Positions 11,033-23,200 of a stretch of DNA of 64,000 nucleotides are shown here, piece after piece. The position numbers and the translations under genes are program-made. Numbering within the stretch: position 1 is the stretch's first letter; each line of letters begins with the position of its first letter. The DNA comes from Anaspis maculata (taxonomy: Eukaryota; Arthropoda; Insecta; Coleoptera; Scraptiidae). Under the pieces are notes generated by a model, which saw only the letters and a list, made by a program, of their open reading frames with translations, was not told the origin of the DNA and made no database searches. Location: contig OX421962.1 in the NCBI GenBank assembly GCA_949128115.1, forward strand, positions 43,361,745-43,425,744. Reading direction: 5' to 3'.

Positions 11033-11610
11033 AAGGGTGTCAAACTAAGAGTGTTCTATTTTTATTCGTTGATTACAAAAAAGTTACACAACAGGTTCTA
11101 ATTTTTTTTTCTTTATATGAAAGAACAGAGTTTCACCTTCCTCATGACATATTTTGAAAGTCGGTACTTGAAAACATCAGTTAAATGGCCTCAATTGCGC
11201 TCGGTGCATATTTGCGCTCGGTGTAATGGGAAACCATCGTTTGTCGACACATGTCCACCGGAATCTCGAAAATCACTTTTTGGATATTATTTTCAAAGTC
11301 ATCGAAATTCTGAGGTCTATTTTGGAAAGCCTCGGATTTTACGTAACCCCACAAAAAAAGTCCAGTGGTGAAAGATCCGGGAAGCGCGCAGGCCAGGATT
11401 TATCTCCCCGCTGAGACAAAAAACGCCCCGGAAACATCGGTTAGGAGAAATTTGAATTCACCGATGTAATTTTCAGTTGGTGACTTTCGTTTTACGTCAT
11501 GAGAAAGCTGAAACTTTGCTCTTTTATTGAAAAAAAGGAAATGAGAATCCGATGTGCAACTTTTTTGTAATCAACGAATGAAAACGGGACACTCTTAATT
11601 TGACACCCTT
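11033..11610. mobile_element. Mariner-like element, TA target site
   Basis: The ends AAGGGTGTCAAACTAAGAGT and ACTCTTAATTTGACACCCTT form inverted repeats of roughly 58 bp with several mismatches. TA flanks both sides (11031-11032, 11611-11612). A transposase remnant lies on the minus strand. At 578 bp it is far shorter than an autonomous mariner (about 1.3 kb). Confidence 0.85.
11291..11440 (-). pseudogene. Mariner/IS630-type transposase fragment
   Basis: The minus-strand translation contains FPGRFLSQRGDKSWPARFPD followed by LSPLDFFLWGYVKSE. The R-F-P-D-L-S-P-L-D-F-F-L-W-G block is the conserved motif around the second catalytic acidic residue of mariner/Tc1-type DDE transposases (usual form RSPDLTPLDFFLWG). 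Only about 50 residues of an expected 340 or so are visible; the N-terminal HTH and third catalytic residue are missing. The fragment shows that the enclosing TIR element derives from a once autonomous mariner-like transposon. Confidence 0.8.
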
Positions 11611-11678
11611 TACGTAAAATTCTGAAATACTATCGGTTCATCTTATAATGAATCATATAATCAGTAATAATGTAACAA

Positions 11679-11836
11679 GTGGTATAATTATCATTGATGA
11701 TAATTTCGAATGGAATCGTGCCTGCAGATTCAACGACTGCGGAGCACTGCGGTAGCAGTGCGTAGCAGTGCGTAGCAGGAGTGAATGTGCAGCATCGATT
11801 CCATGAGAAAATATCATCGATTAATAATCATACCAC
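11679..11836. repeat. Hairpin with decamer tandem repeat in the loop
   Basis: The arm starting GTGGTATAATTATCATTGAT pairs with the arm ending ATTAATAATCATACCAC over about 42 bp with some mismatches; inner ends are GGAATCG and CGATTCC. The loop holds AGCAGTGCGT repeated (11754-11778). Confidence 0.65.
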
Positions 11837-12299
11837 GAGTTAAATTTAACAAGACTATATAACAAATTGAAAAAATTAAATTGTATACTTACATCAAACA
11901 TTCCAAGGCAAATCTAAGGTTCACCTATTTAGTGTCTATATGCATTACAAAATAGCAATTCAAAGATTCGTCCATCGTTAGTAAAGCGTATTACATGGAC
12001 ATGATTTTCCATGTTACAAGCAGATCCCGTGTAAATCCACCCAATGTGACATTTCTCCGATCTGAATGCCTGTGTCCACGTCAACACTACAGACGAATGC
12101 TGTATCTGTATATATATATTGTACAAGAGCCCTTTTTGGCGTGAGCAATCACGTTTTAAACTCTTTCATTTGTATCCCATTAGTATTTTTCATGTATTTT
12201 CAACAGTTTACATTCAAAATAAAAGTTAGCCTCAAACTGAAATCAATCTGACAGGAGGTGAACAAGCCGAAATCGGTGATAAATTCAATTGTTTTTTAT

Positions 12300-12850
12300 C
12301 GTCGTAGGTAATACACCGATAGGTGAGGTGTATTATCGCTACATCGAGAATTTTCACGAGGGCATCCGAGTGTAAATCGAGATTTAAGCGATAATATATC
12401 GAACCTAGAGGTGTATTTGTTAAGACAATTAACCGAACAACACTGAAAATCTCCATAAAAAAGTGAAAACTATTTGAATGTTTGAGGTTGGTCATTCTGG
12501 AGGGGTGTTTTCACCAATGACTTTGGTGGTAATACACTTGAACGGCCTACTATTTAAGGAGTGAGGTGAATTGTCGTATGTAATACACCGATAGGTGAGG
12601 TGTATTATCGCTACATCGAGGATTTTCACGAGGGGATCCGAGTGTAAATCGAGATGTAAGCGATAATATATCGAACCTAGAGGTGTATTTGTTGAGACAA
12701 TTAACCGAACAACACTTAAAATCTTCCTAAAATAGTGAAAACTACTCGAATGTTTAAGGTTGGCCATTCTGGAGGGGTGTTTTCATCAATGACCTTGGTG
12801 GTAATACACTTATACGGCCTACTATTTAAAGGAGTGAGGTGAATTGTCGC
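12300..12850. repeat. Tandem repeat, 272-bp unit, two copies
   Basis: GTAATACACCGATAGGTGAG starts at 12308 and again at 12580, and the sequence between is repeated with scattered substitutions up to about 12850. Two minus-strand frames of 87 and 91 codons translate the two copies almost alike; they show no known domain and I regard them as shadows. Confidence 0.85.
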
Positions 12851-12907
12851 TGTGATATCCTCTTGGTACCCCGAATCCGTGCATATCATTGGCTGAAACA
12901 CAGTCTA

Positions 12908-13498
12908 TATGCCGATCACGTTTTAAATTCAGTAGAAATTAAAACATGGTTGGCCATGTTCCCTTGGGTGTAACGGACTCTGACAGACCAAGTCACGTGA
13001 AAACGGGCTTTTTGTGGCAAAGTCCGATGAGGTTGGAAAATTTTGACATGAAATGCCAATTCTGGCGTCTCCTTGCATCATATTCCGCTACAGTGTTGCC
13101 TTATGACTGTTATCTTGTCAGAATGGCAGGTAAGTGACAGAGTGCCGAGCCGTTCTAGGTTTTAGACACTAGGCCTTCATTTCTGACCATACATTAGAAC
13201 AGTTCTCCCAACCTAGTATATGATATGATGGTATATTATGATTCACTATTTTATTCAAAAAAACTGTTCATCAGTCGCCCATTTAAACTGGAGAAAGTCT
13301 ATCAAAATCAAGACGTCTTGAGCGTTCATATACAATCTTGCGACAGCGGTGTACTCGATTGACAATACGAATTCAAGGTCAGCTGGGAAGATATTGATCC
13401 AACATTACAAATTTGAGCATCTCCAAATATCGCAGAATTGCCAACTTGGCGTGCAAAAATTACCGTTCTAGTGCTGAATTTAAAAGCTGATCGGCATA
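12908..13498. mobile_element. TIR element, probably TA-flanked
   Basis: TATGCCGATCACGTTTTAAA at the left matches in inverse TTTAAAAGCTGATCGGCATA at the right, about 28 bp with mismatches. TA adjoins both ends (12906-12907, 13499-13500). A 63-codon frame (12946-13137) inside has no recognised domain. Confidence 0.6.
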
Positions 13499-13501
13499 TA
13501 G

Positions 13502-14918
13502 TTACCTATGCGTTATATAGTCAGCAAAATATCACTCGTGCTTGAAATTTTTTAAGATAATTTTGGCCTGGCGTTTCCCTCGGGCTGATTCTTCGTCGCG
13601 CATTCATCGTCACAATCAGCACTCGCGATCGCTTGGCCAAAATTTTTGTGAAAATCGAAGCACTTACGAGAGCACTATAATGATATTACTGTTGATGTAA
13701 TCTTAACAATGGAATAGTAGATGTAAAATGAATCCATCCGTAACACAACGTAGATAAATTACTTATATCTGGGAAACTGTTGCTCTCAAAGATCAGTTTC
13801 CCAGCGACGGATTTTATTCTGTGGAGGATAGGTATACGCCTGGTGGAGAAGCTTATTTTTTAACGCCCTATGATGTAGATAGGTTTCTCAAAGGAGCTTT
13901 TGCACGTTTGAAAGATCCGTTGTGGCGTTTCAAATTTCTTTTTTAATTATTCTTCCTTGCGGGGTTAAGTTTCTCGGCATATACTTTCATCTGAGCCATG
14001 TTATATGTTCATAGGTAAAATGATGAAGTGAAAGTTTGTCGCGCGAAATTTTCATTCGCCCATTGGTGTGGGTAAAGTGTGAAATTTCCAAGTAAAAATC
14101 TGCCGCAAAATTCCACCACCAGCACCACATTATTACAAAGTTGGGAGTTGAGGAGGTTGCGTAACGGGTTGGTTTATGACAAGAGTAACTGCACGACCCG
14201 CGATGACATTTATTTTCATGCTTTTGTGTAACGAAATAATGCCGCTTGATAGTTTTAATACGAAATCCACATTCGCGTGTGCCGGTGTGTCAAGTTTTAT
14301 TCATATTAGACTCTTGCCACCTAGTTTATTCAGGAAATTTGTCCTGTGCCCGAAAATCCAAATTTCAACCTGAACAATGGGAGATCGCCTTATCTGTGCT
14401 TCAGACTACAACATGCACACACACACGTACACAATGAAAATATGGAGCTCCTCGACGCTCAGCTGTGTGTTATACGAGGCTTTTGTTGATGACAGTATAC
14501 CACTATAACATCTCCAAGTGTACTTTCATCCCAAAAGTGGCGTGCAATTTGATCGTAAATTCACGGGAGCTGAACAGATCACAGGGTTCGAAAACAATGT
14601 TACACTATAAATTCTGAGTTGAGTTATTTCGCACTCCACAATTACGTATATCAAATCACCTCCTATAGTTGTGTGTAATTATTCGGTGTGTATACTACTG
14701 AATGCCAACTTCATCAAGGATCGCAGACGTCTTTTTTGGGCAAAACATCTGAATCACAATTGTTCAGTTAATTAATTCGTCAGACTCTTCAGAGACTTGC
14801 ACGACTTGGAACGCTTGTATGCATTTAGGATGCCAGAGTCGAAATAAACGACGTCTGTGCTACTTACTCGGCGCCTTTACCAGAATTGCAATAAGGCCCA
14901 AGATTTGGTTTGTTGGTA
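13502..14918. other. Non-coding stretch with no identified element
   Basis: No supportable gene. A weak inverted repeat around GGCCAAAATTTTT (13640-13660) and AAATTTTTTAAGATAATTTTGGCC (13546-13569) and a short ACAC run near 14415 are the only structures seen. Confidence 0.4.
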
Positions 14919-15451
14919 CAGTAATGTATGGATAATCCGAACCGTCTATAATCCGAACTACTCTATAATCCGAACACCCCAATTCTGTAAAATGATATCT
15001 ATAATCCGTACCCCTGTATCCTGTAATCCGAACTGTTACTTATTTTTCTTTGTGCTGCCTATCGAAAGAATACCGAACATTTTATGCGAGCTTGTAAGTC
15101 TCAGCTTTCATTGTAAGCTGTATTTGAATCATGTCTTCAACACGGAAGCATGTCACCTTGATTTTCAACAAAAAGCTGATATTTTGCGTCAATTGGAGTC
15201 TGGATGTTCATACGCTACCCTGGCAGTACGCTTCAATTAAATAATATGAAATAATCTAAAATGAACCTTTCATGGATAATTTGCATATTTTTTAATGCAT
15301 ATTTGCAGCATTTTGATGGTTGAACAAGGTATCTATAAACTGAACACGTTCGGATTATAGATATAATTTAGTGTGAATTCTATAATCCGAACGTTTTGGT
15401 AATCCGAACGGGGTCTGCAAACTTTCTGTTCGGATTATCCAGACATTACTG
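14919..15451. mobile_element. Pogo/Tigger-type element, TA target site
   Basis: It starts CAGTAATGTATGGATAATCC and ends GGATTATCCAGACATTACTG, with inverted repeats of about 25 bp with one mismatch, flanked by TA (14917-14918, 15452-15453). ATAATCCGAAC recurs several times near both ends, as in pogo/Tigger elements where subterminal copies bind transposase. A CENP-B-like HTH remnant inside supports the family. Confidence 0.85.
15157..15240 (+). pseudogene. CENP-B-type HTH remnant of a pogo transposase
   Basis: The plus frame ends LDFQQKADILRQLESGCSYA followed by TLAVRFN and a stop. This matches the first helix-turn-helix of pogo/Tigger transposases and CENP-B (L..K..IL..LE.G.S...LA..F.V). The frame starts upstream in TIR sequence and stops right after the HTH, so no DDE domain is encoded. 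In full-length relatives this domain binds the terminal repeats. Confidence 0.7.
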
Positions 15452-15572
15452 TATACCTATTTGGATTCCACAACTTTTTTTCGATGCCAGCACAAGAACT
15501 ATCAAAATGGTTAAAATTCAAAGTTTCCAAGAAAAAAGCGTGTAGTAAGGGCTACCAGTAATTTCAACATAT

Positions 15573-16094
15573 TGTTACGTATTTCGCGTACAGGTTCGTC
15601 TATAATTGAGATGATCGTTTTCAATCACAGATCGTTTATTACTGCGTACTACAATGAATACATGCCAACAATTATTTATTTAGGAATATCGCTGAGAATA
15701 CTTCGCTTCTATCGCATTCGATTGCTTCCAATTCAATACTGCCCGTAAGCCGCCGATCGATGCTTTATAGGCCTCCGACTAGTGCTCTCGAATGTTCCAC
15801 GGGGCACGGGCCCTCCAGCAAATTCCACAGTGAACCGGCATACGATTTCTAGACGACTCCCGAATAATCTTACACCTTTCGCGTGCAATCCCATGTGCTC
15901 TGGAATGTCGGCACCTCCGCCAAAATGGCTGATGTTTCCTGATCGACCGTTGAAGTTTCCATTCAGTTCCACAGGCCAAAGCCGACACGCAACTCCTAGA
16001 ATGCCCTAGAGAGCTCCGTACTTGTGTACTGCGACCTGACGGGAAGAGTCTACGTCTATCACGACCGTGTTATCCAGAATCGCCGCTCGTAACA
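15573..16094 (+). repeat. Probable solo LTR
   Basis: The 522-bp segment starts TGTTACGTATTTCGC and ends CCGCTCGTAACA: the TG..CA rule with an inverted terminal TGTTACG/CGTAACA, common in arthropod LTR retrotransposons. The interior is more GC-rich than the surroundings and contains a TATA-like CTTTATAGG. Flanks ATAT and GTAT agree at three of four positions. No internal domain adjoins it. Frames of 69-79 codons in it overlap on both strands and are not convincing. Confidence 0.55.
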
Positions 16095-16890
16095 GTATTG
16101 CATTGCAGTGATGCGTCATAGTTTGGAAATAATGGAGTTGGTGTTGAACGTGATTCTTGAAGCAATCACTTATTGTAAATTCATGTGTGATATGGGCGGA
16201 TTTTAATCCAATCCATTATAGCCTTACCACAGACCTTACATTTCAAATCTCACCTGTTCTCAACACAGTTTAGGTAATATCCAGATAGACTTTCCCACCT
16301 TATACTAGGAAATAATGATAGTACATAATAGTTATGCACTTAGGTATGTATTTTCGCTTCCTAAATTAAATGAACTTGATATTCAATAGTGGAATTTTCC
16401 TTTTTCCTACTTTTATACAGTCTACCTGATGATCCATTCAGTGCACACACAAAGTGCAGATTTTAAATGAAGCAATAAATTTGGGAGGGACCGAAAAAGT
16501 AATTTGATTTTCTCCGAACAAATGAAAGAGACACTTTTTGCTCTCCCCTCCGATTCAGTTCTCACAACCCTTGGAAAATTTAATGTATTTTTAACAGATG
16601 AAAAGTTTTGTAGGCTGCTAAATTGAATAAAAAAAATTTGTCGGATGCCCCATGTTGCCATGTTTACCCTGTCGACTTTTCAGATTTTTTATTAAATACG
16701 CTGAATGAGGCTCCATCATACATTGTTGTTCTGCATGGTTATTTGGGTATGTCCATTGTACAGTGTATACATACTTTCAGTGTTGATTCTGTACAATTTC
16801 CAAATAAACCGGAAGTGATATTCGGTAGATATAACTGCCTTGACTGTATTGAATGCATTTTTTTTCAAACATATTTTACTTCCTCGACCC
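16095..16890. other. No feature recognised
   Basis: AT-rich DNA without a supportable reading frame, RNA gene or clear repeat. Confidence 0.4.
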
Positions 16891-17520
16891 ACCACCCAGC
16901 GAGGAGGAGAAGTAGGTAGGTACCTATGTATTGCGAACGCGCAATTTTTTTTTTCGAGATTTCGACGGATATATCCATTTGAGGTCCCCTATGACGATTA
17001 AGACCATTTTCAGAATGATCTCTGTCTGTATGTGTGTATATAATATGCATGTGTGTCTGTAACTTTCCACGATAACAGCCGCAAAGTCTATCGGTCTATC
17101 GACTTGAAATTTAATACACAGACATGGTTTCACCGTCGAATGAGCCCATCAGTTTTTGTTTGGCCGTCATCTGTCAAACGGAAGTGTCACTATCAAAAAA
17201 TGACAGAAGCTATATCTCACGGAACTTGACTTGCAATAATTATACCGTTTGAAAGCTCATAAGACACTGTTTACAGAACAGTTGAGAGTATTGCCCCATT
17301 TGTCATCTGACAAATTATAAAAAACGTCAAAATTCAAAACTGTACCATTTAATTATTCAAAATCTTTCCGATGGATTAGGACCAAATTTGGCAGAAAGCA
17401 ACACAACTAGAGCGTCAAATTAAGTCTGCAGTTGCAATTTCTCACCATTTTCCAGTCAAGCGTCATGAATTTCCAGAATTTTTACCAGCCGTTGCCACCC
17501 GAGAAGGCCACTCGCCCGTA
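16891..17520. repeat. Dispersed repeat, inverted relative to 56070-56530
   Basis: Words such as CTATCGGTCTATCGACTTGA, GAAATTTAATACACAGACA, TGACAGAAGCTATATCTCAC and TTTCTCACCATTTTCC recur in reverse complement at 56070-56530 in the same order. The two copies are diverged, indicating an old family. A TGTGTGTATATAATATGCAT-like low-complexity segment lies near 17032. Confidence 0.6.
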
Positions 17521-18364
17521 TTTTGACCAGGACGATTGGCTTTTGATGCAGGACTCCACTAAAAAATTCATTTCTGCTTGGGGATAGACTTTTTTTGAAA
17601 ATTCCAACTGATATCGAAATGAGGTTGGATTAAGCGTAAGTAGACTCATTTTCAAAATCGGCACGGTTCCGGTTTGCCAAGGGTAATTTTTTCAAAATGA
17701 AATTAGCACATTCTGTGAATTTGAAAAACCTGCAATACAAACTTTGACATGCGGTGAGCCCCATGAAATATTCATTTTAGGTTCAGACTTGCTGGAAATG
17801 ACAGTTGGAGAAAATATTGAAGTAATTTTTGGAGGGAAATATTTTGAAATCGGACCCACCCACGGTTTCCGACTTCTCATCTCTGGAAAAATTGTAAATT
17901 TTCCAACTTTGTTATGCTCTTCATGCCCGTCCTACACCGCCGAGCTTTTCTTATCTACATAAATAGTCTGGACGTTTAGGTCAAGATTCAGGGGGTACCT
18001 GGTACCTTTCATTTTTACAACAAGCAACGTCACTTGCCATACCCGTTGCCGAAACCATTTTGGACTGATGAGGATTAGTAGACAGATTCACAAATACTGC
18101 GTGCCATGCAAAGAAATGGAAAATTCGTGTGTATATCAAACCGAACCAGATGGATTCGCGTGAAGTGAATAGACCCATACTTGGACCCATATCTACATAC
18201 AACATTTTTACACACCAAAGGACAGTCAGCAATTTTAAGAACTCATGAAAATTTACTTGTAAATATTTATTTTTTTGTGAAAGATACCGACATTGATGAA
18301 TGATAATTGATAAGTAAAAACTGATGGATGTGTAAACAGCCCACTTATTAGTCTACACCTTTTC
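17521..18364. other. No feature recognised
   Basis: Frames of 60-83 codons occur on both strands without family resemblance. Nothing further can be supported. Confidence 0.35.
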
Positions 18365-19000
18365 AACTTGAAATTAGGAATGATCAATTTCAAAATTGAA
18401 TAAACAATTTCAGAATGGTATACTACTTCTACTTCAACAGTGTAGCACAGAATGAAGGTAGAATATCTAGGTATTTCTAGGTAATAGATAATTGATTTAA
18501 AATTAGGAGTAATGGATTTCACATTAAAATATACAATAGCATTTGAGCATTGGAATTTTCAAAATCCAGAAATCAAAAAAAAAATTGTTTGATTTTGGAA
18601 ATGCCAATGGGTTCAAACCAAAGTACATCTTTGTAGCTTTTCAAGAAGACCTAAATGGTAAGATTCTGTCAAGGAATAAACCCACAGAGATTGATTCCGC
18701 AACGCTTATTTTACCGATATAACTCTGTCCTTAACTTGACTACTTCAAATTAAGAGCGATGATAAATCTAATTTGAAGACGGAAGATACTGTTCATATTC
18801 TCTTCTTTGCCATACCTCAGTACAAGAAGTATTTCATCTTCATCTCAAAATACATTGTTTCAGATTTATTCTTTCATCTCCAAATTGAAATAATAATCAT
18901 TCTCAATTTGAAGTTATTTAGTGCTAATTCGAAAATTGTTTACATAGATTTATTACTTTTTCTTTCATTTTTAAATTGATTATTCCTAATTTCAAGTTGA
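18365..19000. repeat. Diverged AT-rich inverted repeat
   Basis: CAACTTGAAATTAGGAATGA at about 18365 is inverted as ATTATTCCTAATTTCAAGTTG at 18978-18998; further matches (CAATTT/AAATTG runs, TATTCAATTTTGAAATTG-like) extend inward. Boundaries are uncertain. Confidence 0.45.
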
Positions 19001-19045
19001 ATACATATAGAAAACTTGAATAACAGTCTGATTATTCAGTTATTC

Positions 19046-20252
19046 ATATTAGTCTATCCGCTAGCTACTATTCTGTATTTTTTTAGAGGTCGAAAAGGTT
19101 TTTTTTTGGAATATCAATCAATTAAGGTCCACAGAATCAGATTTTTTTGGTGGCAACGCTCAAAAGCGGTGCGGTCACCCCGTGCACCCCCATCGGGGCC
19201 AGCCCCCAGTTGATCGAATTTCAGTTCTGTACCTCGGAGGATCGACACAGAATTACAAAAAGTTCAGGATGTCATGAAAAAACTCCCTCAAAAATCATCC
19301 ACAATAAAGATACAGACCTTCAAATGTCAAAAAAGGCGATTATCGTGGGAGTACAATTTCCACAATTTTCAACCGATTTCGCTGAAAATTTGGCTAGGCC
19401 CCTCTGTAACAAGCATCTAGAAGGGGGAATTTCATTTTTTGGATAAAGTGTCCAGTGGCGGAGCAACTGGAAATTTTGACATAATGCCGTCCCTCCTCAT
19501 TTCTCAAGTCCCTGGTCAACTTTGGACTCTGGAACTTTCACTATGTATCGAGTACCTATATTGTTCAGCTACGATGTTCCCAAAAAAAATTAGAATCAGA
19601 GCCTGGTTTCTGGGTTTAATGTTGAATATAGAAGAGGGGGATTTGCTCTAATTTTTCTTAGCTGAATATTCTAGTATTCTTTTTATATCAAAAATTTGTG
19701 TTCAATTTTTTGATTTTTTTGGGAACATCGTAGCTGAACAATGTATTCAATACATAGTGAAAGTTTCAGAGTCCAAAGTTGACCAGGGACTTGAGAAATG
19801 AGGAGGGACGGCATTATGTCAAAATTTCCAGTTGCTTCGCCTCTGGACACTTTATCCAGAAACTGAAATTCCCCCTTCTAGATGCTTGTTACAGAGGGGC
19901 CTAGCCAAATTTCCAGCGAAATCGGTTGAAAATTGTGGAAATTGTACCTCCACGGAAATCGCCTTTTTTGAAACTTGAAGGGCTGTATCTTCATTGTGGA
20001 TGACTTTTGAGGGAGTTTTTTCATGACATCCTTAACTTTTTGTAATTCTGTGTCGATCTTCCGAGTTACAGAACTGAAATTCGATCATCTGGGGGCTGGC
20101 CCCCATGGGGGTGCACGGGGTGACCGCACCACTTTTGAGCGTTGCCACCAAAAAAAATCTGATTCTGTGGACCTTAACTGACTGGAATTCCAAAAAAAAC
20201 CTTTTCGACCTCTAAAGAAATACAGAATAGTATCTAGCGGATGGACTATATG
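19046..20252. repeat. 1.2-kb near-perfect palindrome
   Basis: The left arm (19046 to about 19598) is the reverse complement of the right arm (about 19706-20252) with few differences; the loop is about 105 bases. Outer ends are CATATTAGTC.ATCCGCTAG and CTAGCGGATGGACTATATG. Both arms contain the GC-rich box GGTCACCCCGTGCACCCCCA. No target duplication or transposase is apparent. Frames such as 19147-19446 are arm sequence with no known domain. Confidence 0.85.
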
Positions 20253-23200
20253 AACTTATCTGTCCTGTCGATGAGGAAAGTTTCCGCTCTTAAACGGTCC
20301 GTACGCGCAAATGGTGAATATGCTCAGTAGGTACACGTCTGAATTCTGCAAGTTATACCAAAGATACCTACCTACAAGAATATTTTGTTGATCTTTAATC
20401 AATGGCAAATCAAAATAGATACTTGATGATGGAGTTGCAAGTTGAAAGTCTTGAAAGCATCAGAGAATTGCTTGCAAACTTATGAAGAGTCTGCGTAAAA
20501 TTTACTTTGTTAACCGAGATATTTTTTTTACTTACTCAGATTGCACAAACTTGCTACTCAGAACTCTAACATCAATGTTAACTGCTCCTTTGGATTGGCA
20601 AGGGCATTTAAAATTTGAGACAAAATGCTCGGACTTGAGGATGAGTGAAGGATGAAACTGGGACGTGCTTACGGTTCACAGTTCCACGTTGACCATCCGG
20701 AGATAGGCGTACCCATAGGTAATGAATAAGTAAAGACATGTGCAAGTACAAGCTTCAAGCCCCTAGTGTGTTGGGCTTGGAGGTCTACTTTGAAGTTTTA
20801 GCGTTGACGGCTTAAACAGTTGAACTCTTGAAAACTTATTTATGTTTCATTTGAAAGTCAAGCAATGCTATACAGTACGAATTGCTGCACATTACCGTAA
20901 TAAAATGGCCGTTTTATTTGGTGCAAATGGTGATGCAGTATTGCAATGCATCTCGAATCTAATATCGAATTCACACTAGCGATTCCTGGATTTCCTGGAC
21001 GTATAGTATTTTCTGTACGGTATAGTAGGCGCGAAACTTGCCAATTGCAAACACTGTGTGCGAAAGTAAAAATATCGTCACCAGTGCCTTTTGCTTTCGC
21101 TTTTCAATGACAGACATTGTTCCATGGCAAACGATATTCTAAACAGTGTAACCTTTTTTTTTTCTGTTGAAATTTAAAAAAGGTTCAGCGCGGCAACTTT
21201 TCGTCGTGTAGAGGGGTCGTGGATATTAGTGTTTATTTTTGTAGGTACTTACCGTCAGATAATGTATAGTCTTTAAACTGGGCGTCACCTGATTTCTTTA
21301 TTTTTGGTGTAATCAGGAAAACCTTTTTATGATGGTAGGATTTGGTGTTTGTTACAAAAGATACTTTATACAATAAATAATTATTGTTTATGAAACGGAT
21401 GACAAATATTTACAGGAATAAGTTTCAGGAACTATATTACAAAAGGATGAATGATGAGAGGTAGGTAAAAACCAAGATATAGTTTAGGCTTAAATTGATG
21501 GAATTTAGGCAGAGTTCACCAGGTAACTTAACTCTTAAGGTATTTTGACTTAATATTATTGATCGATCGATAATATCGGTTTACCTTTTAATGGCTAAGC
21601 TTTGGACTTACCTTCTTCCAACCAATTGATACCTGTTCTCGGATAAATACCTAAATATGATTTTATGAATTTGTACAGATAAAAAAAATGATGAAAAAGG
21701 AGGAAACGGACGTCTAGGAGAATTTTGAAGAAAAGATTATGTACAATAATTATTATCAGTTTGGTTTCACCGTCAAAAGAATACGGCACGGCCGACGGCA
21801 ACGGTAGTCCAGCGGCACGATAATTATCAATTGCATGCACTGCTGACGATAAACGGTAGATCACGAGACGATCACCAAGAGATCAAGGCAGAATGCAGCG
21901 CAGCTGCTGACGTTAACGGTAGCCGAAGAGATAACAGAGGTAAAGAAGAAACAGCGCCAATTCACGCCGAACGCTGGGCAAGTTACTTGGCGGTTTCGTT
22001 CTAGACGCTCGCTTGTGGCAGAAACAGAGCCATGTGCGTTACTTTCTCGACATCAATGGCCTGGCATATCATGCCCCATACCATGCACCCTAAAATTGTA
22101 CTAATAAGTTATTTCCTAAGTAATTTAAAATGTACATACCTCGAACAGAGGGATGGGTTGCACAAAAAGTCTCGAAAACGCTCGAAAGTTTCAAATCTGA
22201 CGTATCTAATTTTTCTTATTTATTATTTCCCTTCAAAACTTTTCACATCGCCTACCTAAATTTTGATGAAAAATCCTCGCAGTAAATACTTGACTTTTGT
22301 CACTCTCCTTATGACGTCTAATGTGCCTACTTAGTAAATTTATTCTATATTAGATTTTGGAATGCTACAACAGGTCAACACATGAAGTGGTCCACCCCAA
22401 AATTTCGCTTCATTTTAAGAGGGCATATCTCAGAAAATACGTTACCGATTAACAAAAGCCTGCTAATGCCTGGAAGAGGGTTCTTCTGGCTACAAGGTAT
22501 CACAGCGTGTCTGGTGTTCACTGGCATTGTACTGGATATACAGGGTGACAACGGAAGGAGTGCCGAAGTGGTCAATTTTCAACACTGGGTAACTTTCTGG
22601 GTAACTGATAGGCAAATTTGAACAAAATATCAAAAAAATCCCTAGCAACTGTCAATGTCGAGCGGCGTTGCCGGTTGTTGTGAAATTTCTCAAAATTGGA
22701 GGAATTTCATCTGGTTTTCGGCAATTTCATTTCATTAACATAAAAATAGAAAAGTGGCAATACAACATTCGAAAATATGCATTAGAAAATAGGATATCGG
22801 TAAGTAGTATCGGTAAGTCACGTCTTCCGACATAAGTATTTTGATATTTCGATCGTCAAGAGCAGACGTCGGACAGGGAAAATAGGTTGGTCAAAAGAAA
22901 AATAGTGCATACACAACTCGCAAGAAAGTGTCTTTTCCTGCATTCGTGTGATTACCGCACTCGCTGCCGCCCGTGCGCAATTTTCCACGCTCATGCGAAA
23001 AAAATCACTTTCGTTGCTTGTTGTGTAATATACTATTTTGAAATCATGGAATCAATAATGGTTCTAAAAAATAATTTTTCGAATAGCAATTCCTTCGAGA
23101 AGCAATCCACGTTTACCATCACGTACATCACTTCAGCGCATACATGAGAACGCATACCTGCAGAGCGCGGTAATTTCAATTTTGACGCACGAAGTGTCAC

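Noticed and set aside
12232..12767. Two similar minus-strand frames of 87 and 91 codons
   Set aside because: They translate the two copies of the 272-bp tandem repeat; substitutions do not suggest coding constraint.
15733..16009. Overlapping frames on both strands in a GC-richer block as a gene
   Set aside because: They fall inside a TG..CA-bounded segment that looks like a solo LTR and show no domain.
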